This document shows positions 59,806-64,000 of a stretch of 64,000 nt of DNA, piece after piece. The position numbers and the translations under genes were made by a program. The DNA is from Dendrolimus kikuchii. Taxonomy: Eukaryota > Arthropoda > Insecta > Lepidoptera > Lasiocampidae. Positions within the stretch are counted from its first letter, which is position 1, and every line of letters begins with the position of its first letter. The stretch spans positions 10,369,001-10,433,000 of the forward strand of contig CM034398.1 of the NCBI GenBank assembly GCA_019925095.2. Direction: 5' to 3'. The notes below the pieces were generated by a model. That model was not told where the DNA came from. It did no database searches and was given only the letters and a program-made list of their open reading frames with translations.

Positions 59806-60716
59806 TAAAATAAAAAAACTTCGTTTAAAAAAACCGTCTTCAAAAACTAAAAAGTTTAAAATAACTTATTTCTAAAGCTATTATTATATTTGTATGTCTT
59901 TCGAGACCACGGGCCATAAAAATGGCCCGGACATTTGAAGGGCTTGCGTGAGGGGCCATGGAAAGCCCAACACGTAGAGGCCCTTTGACAAATTTAATGT
60001 AAATGTGGCGTGACACTGACCGGCGATTATCCCTGTCTAAACCATATAACAATGCACCCAAGGACAAGCCCCGGCCAGCGTAGAACTATTGTGGGAAATG
60101 AGGACAAAAAGTACCGGACTACTGGGGTGAATTGTTAGTGATACTAGGGGGTCTGGGAATATGGGGACTATGGCGTCTGCCCGTCGCAATGTTCAGGGAA
60201 CATGGAAAAATGGGCAGACGGTGACTCGCCACTCCTTGCATGGGCCCCAAAAAATGCACTAAAGACATGGGCAACATGGGTGTGAGTGGCTAAGGGTTGT
60301 AGAGAGGTGGGCTGCAGGTTCACTGAAGCTATTTCTGATGTGATGCCATTTATCACTTCCACCCCTGGAGCTTGAGTCTTAGCTCTAGCGATTTCCACTC
60401 CGTGCCCGCTGGCTAAGGCAAGCACGGAGGTGGGGGCTTGTCTTGGCCCCCGGAGTCAGGTACGAGGTGTCGCTACTGACCTAAGGCTTCGCCACAAAGC
60501 CCCCCTGCGGGTCTTTATTATTAATATATATTATCTAAAACATCTTGAAGTCGGTGCAAAGTAAAAAATAAAGATTACTATATTTTGAAAATTACTAAGC
60601 ACCGACTTTAAGATGTTTTAGATAATATATATTATTAATAATAGCTTTAGAAATAAGTTATTTTATACTTTTTAGTTTTTGAAATCGATTTTTTAAACGA
60701 AGTTTTTTTTATTTTT
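59803..60716. repeat. Long fold-back element split by repeat unit E2
   Basis: The left arm is 59803-59889 plus 60514-60557 and the right arm is 60597-60716. Both contain AACTTCGTTTAAAAAA, ATAACTTATTTCTAAAGC and TATATATTATCTAAAACATC, with a 39-base loop between. The left arm is interrupted by 59891-60513; the right arm is not. Confidence 0.85.
59891..60513 (+). mobile_element. GC-rich 620-bp repeat unit E, copy 2
   Basis: Same ends and content as 25591-26212 (start TGTATGTCTTTC, end CCCCCTGCGGGT). It is flanked by ATTATTA on both sides, inside the fold-back's left arm. Confidence 0.85.
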
Positions 60717-60879
60717 TTGTTACTTTCTAGTGTCTAGCTATGCATGGGTAGACCTATGAAAGCTGCCGCGCTGTTTAAAAAATATAGGTCCCAAGAAACG
60801 GGAACAAAAAAATATTCATAAAATGAAAACTACTAGGCCAAACTATGTCAAATTTTTAGGGGACCAAATGGCAGCTATT

Positions 60880-61000
60880 CCGCGTCGAACGACAAAAGAA
60901 TCACGTAAATCGGATCATAAATCTCGGAGTAATCGGTGAATATACATAAAAAAGATCCCGACGAATTGAGAACCTCCTCCTTTTTTGGAAGTCGGTTAAA
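60880..61000. repeat. Repeat family H, partial copy 4
   Basis: Ends GAACCTCCTCCTTTTTTGGA then AGTCGGTTAAAAA, the standard family edge. Confidence 0.55.
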
Positions 61001-63246
61001 AATATACAAATATTATATTTAGTACAGCTTTCCACCTTCGACTTTTCGACCTCGCTTACATAACCTTCTCATGTAAATCAGGAAACCCCTGCATTTTACG
61101 AAATATCGTGAATCTCTAAGATCTCTGGCATCATCTTAACAATTAACTCTTCATTAATTCTCCATTAATTCTTCGAAAAGTAATTGTGTAACCTAGTTCT
61201 GTATAAAATTTATTTAAAAAAAAGAAGTTTGAGTTAATCATTTTTTAGCTAGACCTGTTACTGGGATGTTTCTTGTCTCTTCTTCTCCTTAACAGCAATA
61301 ACACGTTGAGAAGCGGTGTACATAGACTAGGAAGTAAAATTAATTTTTAACTTATATGTATTGACCTTTAAAAAGGGTTCTCCAGTGGAATTAATTTTTT
61401 ATAAAAACGTTTGAATTTGAAAAAACTCCCGCGAAATATAAGCATTAGTTACGTAAAGAACAAAATGAAATTAAACTCCAATTTCGCGACACATGAAGGT
61501 GGAACAAGTCTTCAAAGTTTATGTCCCATTCATTATAGCTGAACATCGAAGGAAAGTGTTGTGAACGAGGTACAAAAACGCAATTTCCAAGTGGCCAGTG
61601 ACAGCGAATAAGTTAACAGGTATCTAACATAATTGATTCTGTGGTAATTGAAGGGTTTGCCTACGAATACCGGTATCAGTAATGGCGAAGGCGCGGCAGA
61701 CAGCCTGGCTCTGATCATATATGTATGTACCTCTAACTACGTTCACAGATTATATTACATTCCGAGAAACAGAAGCTTCACTTTATTTTACCTGAATAAA
61801 TCTTTCATCAAATTCAAGTTAATTTACTAAAAACTAATTAAAACATTGGAGAACATTTTTTATGGCTATACATAATAGATTAAAATTAACTCTACTTCCT
61901 ATTCTGTATACATCGTTTCTCAACATGTTCTTGCTGCTTAAAAAGTAAAAAGAAACTCCCAGCATCGCGTTTAGCTAAAAATCTTTTTCTTCATTTTATG
62001 AATAATTATGTTTATATATCTTAAGCTCTTTATATATCAGATTTAAAGTTTTTGTTTTAAAACTCTATATAAATTTTAAAACTCTATATTGACTTAGGGA
62101 CCTGGGATAGATGGACGACGTGGCCAAGCTTAAGGCTCCCACTCTTTTTTTGTTATTACACCACCTTGATTAAAGAGAAAAGGTTTTATGGTTGGAATGA
62201 TGTTTACCCTTAGTTATTTTCGACACCACCGCTATATTGTCCAGTATTTCTTTGGCATGAGAGGTGTTCTGGAAGAAGTTGATTTGAGTTTAGACCGCTC
62301 TATAAACTTTATCTAATTCGATAATAATTCTTTGGCAGTCGGCGCAAAACGATCATTTTTCGTTGAAAGATTTTTTTTTTGTATTTTTTACTTTGTTTTT
62401 TTTTCAGATTTTTTTGACTTCATAGTTTATTATTATTGTTAAATTAAAAGGTGGATCCAATTTTTACGATTTGAGAGGCAAATAATATCTTTCCATCTTC
62501 ATTACAAAAATCATATAAAACGTCTTTGTATATATTTTCAATTTTATAATCGTCCAAATAAAGTTACTTTCATGTTTAAGGATAGGTAGTAGTTTGTAGG
62601 ATAGTACTTTCAGGATAGTATGATTAAATTTCTTAAGTTGTTATAGTTATTACCGAATGCCGGAACTAATTTTAAAAATAAATGAATCAAACTACGTTTT
62701 ATTAAACATGTGTTGAGCTGGGTCATATGACTAGCGAAGTATGGCAATATTAAAACAGCTATTTAAAAAATGTTGTCTATGAAAATAGTGACTGGCAGTA
62801 TAAAAAGGCTTTTATTTCCTCATTCTAAATTTAAACCGAGATCAATCGTCCCCGCCACGCTACGATAGGTATAAAAACAGGATGCTACTTAGAGTCCGTT
62901 AACTCTTTTTTAACACGCTTTTATTAACTCGAACTGTATGTTTATTTATTAGACTTGGGTAGCTCGTTAATCAAAGATAAAAATGAGCTAGCCCTCATTA
63001 TTAAACTTATCTGTCATTCGCTCAGTTAGTAAATAATCCGGCTCAATGGGCTCACCGGCTCATTCGGCTCACTTGCCAATATGAGTAAATAAGTACGTAC
63101 AGTCTATAAAAATAGAGTTAAAAACAGGTAGTTAAAAAAGTAATAAAAATATTATATTTTCTTTATTTCTCTTGAAATAAAATCAAAAATATTTTGTTTA
63201 TCCAAGTGGCAATATGAACTAAAATTTCATGGTACGTCTCACATTT
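61001..63246. other. Intergenic AT-rich DNA
   Basis: No gene recognised. Near 63025-63080 a short run of GGCTCA words (CCGGCTCA, GGGCTCA, TTCGGCTCA) recurs at 7-13 base spacing. Confidence 0.45.
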
Positions 63247-63570
63247 ATTTTTTTATTGCAGGAGTTCAGCAGACAGGCAGACGGCCCACTGAATGGAAAG
63301 CGGTTTCCATCGCCTATGGACATTTGCAACACCAAAGGTGCTACAAATGCGCTGCTGCTCTCTTAAGGGTGTCTGGAACCTGGTCACTAATGCCGGAACA
63401 CAACTCAAACATGTTATGGCGGCATGCTCTAGACCAGGGGTGGTAGCCATCCAGTCGGGCAAATGCCCTACCACCTGTCTGTGGGTTGTTTAGTCGCCTC
63501 TTACGACAGGCCGCCCGGCCGCAGGAAACTGTATTCTTTCTCCGTTCCTGCACGGATAAAACAATACGGC
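63247..63570. repeat. Repeat family A, copy 2 (longest)
   Basis: Extends copy 1 on its right with CGCCTCTTACGACAGGCCGC, CCGGCCGCAGGAAAC and TGTATTCTTTCTCCG. ORFs on both strands across it are repeat artefacts. Confidence 0.75.
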
Positions 63571-64000
63571 TTGCTGTTGTTCTTTCGGCTCTTGAAAGAG
63601 CAAGATCGAGAGGCATTGTTTCGATTTCTATTCTGTATCTCTGCTGAATTAATTGAGCTAAAGAAATGATACAGTTCTTTAATGCGAAAGAACTATATTC
63701 TTCTTATCTCGTGAGTAAACCGTTTAGCACAAGTCTATTATTTATTAATGTGCCAAAATCTCTGAATCTACAGTGCTCAGAAAATGGCATTGCGTCTATC
63801 GCATTAGGGGTCGGCATGGAGAACCCCAATGCTTAATGTTTGAAGTCAATTTTTGCTCCAGCCAAATAAGGTCTGTAATCATAATATTGGCACTCAACTT
63901 TGCATTTCTGATATAATGTAGTTTTAATGATACAAAAACAATGTGAATAGGATTTCGTGTCCGCAACTCCCGGCAAGGGTTAATATTTTTTTTAAATGTC
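63571..64000. other. Window end, no gene seen
   Basis: AT-rich to mixed sequence with no recognised coding or repeat feature. Confidence 0.45.

Overview
This window is AT-rich animal nuclear DNA and almost certainly lepidopteran (moth or butterfly). The evidence is spliced genes with GT-AG introns, polyadenylation rather than operon signals, and a dense mix of repeat families that I recognise as typical of lepidopteran genomes: tRNA-derived SINEs, R1-clade and other LINE 3' ends, Helitron-like elements, and IS630-Tc1-mariner transposons. I cannot name a species from the sequence.

Two protein-coding genes are well supported. At the left edge (1-3806, plus strand) lie the last five exons of RINT1, a subunit of the NRZ/Dsl1 tethering complex used in Golgi-to-ER traffic. 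All phases join, and the AATAAA signal is at 4015. From 11608 to 22282 on the minus strand lie seven exons of an SLC17-type major-facilitator transporter (inorganic phosphate/sialin-like). Every splice phase closes and the exons give about 479 residues plus a missing N-terminal exon. A weak candidate for that first exon, with a TATA-like promoter, lies near 45.9-46.2 kb. The two genes show no functional link.

The rest is intergenic or intronic DNA filled with transposable elements. 4193-6151 is a broken IS630-Tc1-mariner element whose transposase has DD82E spacing (the spacing of the Sailor family). A 203-bp deletion derivative (MITE) of it sits in an SLC17 intron at 15122-15324. 54772-56067 is a dead maT-type (DD37D) mariner. 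Three GC-rich LINE 3' ends with a shared 3'-UTR motif occur at 12.4-12.7, 35.0-35.5 and 37.0-37.6 kb. A truncated LINE with a TATG-repeat tail occurs twice (49157-49698 and 58115-58679), with almost the same 5' breakpoint and clean target-site duplications. A 620-bp GC-rich unit occurs twice (25591-26212 and 59891-60513), both times inside TTA repeats; the second copy splits one arm of a long inverted repeat whose other arm preserves the empty site. Two tRNA-derived SINE families, four Helitron-like elements, a probable solo LTR, several fold-back elements and four long TA microsatellites fill much of the remainder.

I found no CRISPR array, functional tRNA, rRNA gene or undescribed multi-gene system. 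The most informative material is the transposon biology: related autonomous and non-autonomous pairs, and non-random LINE truncation.
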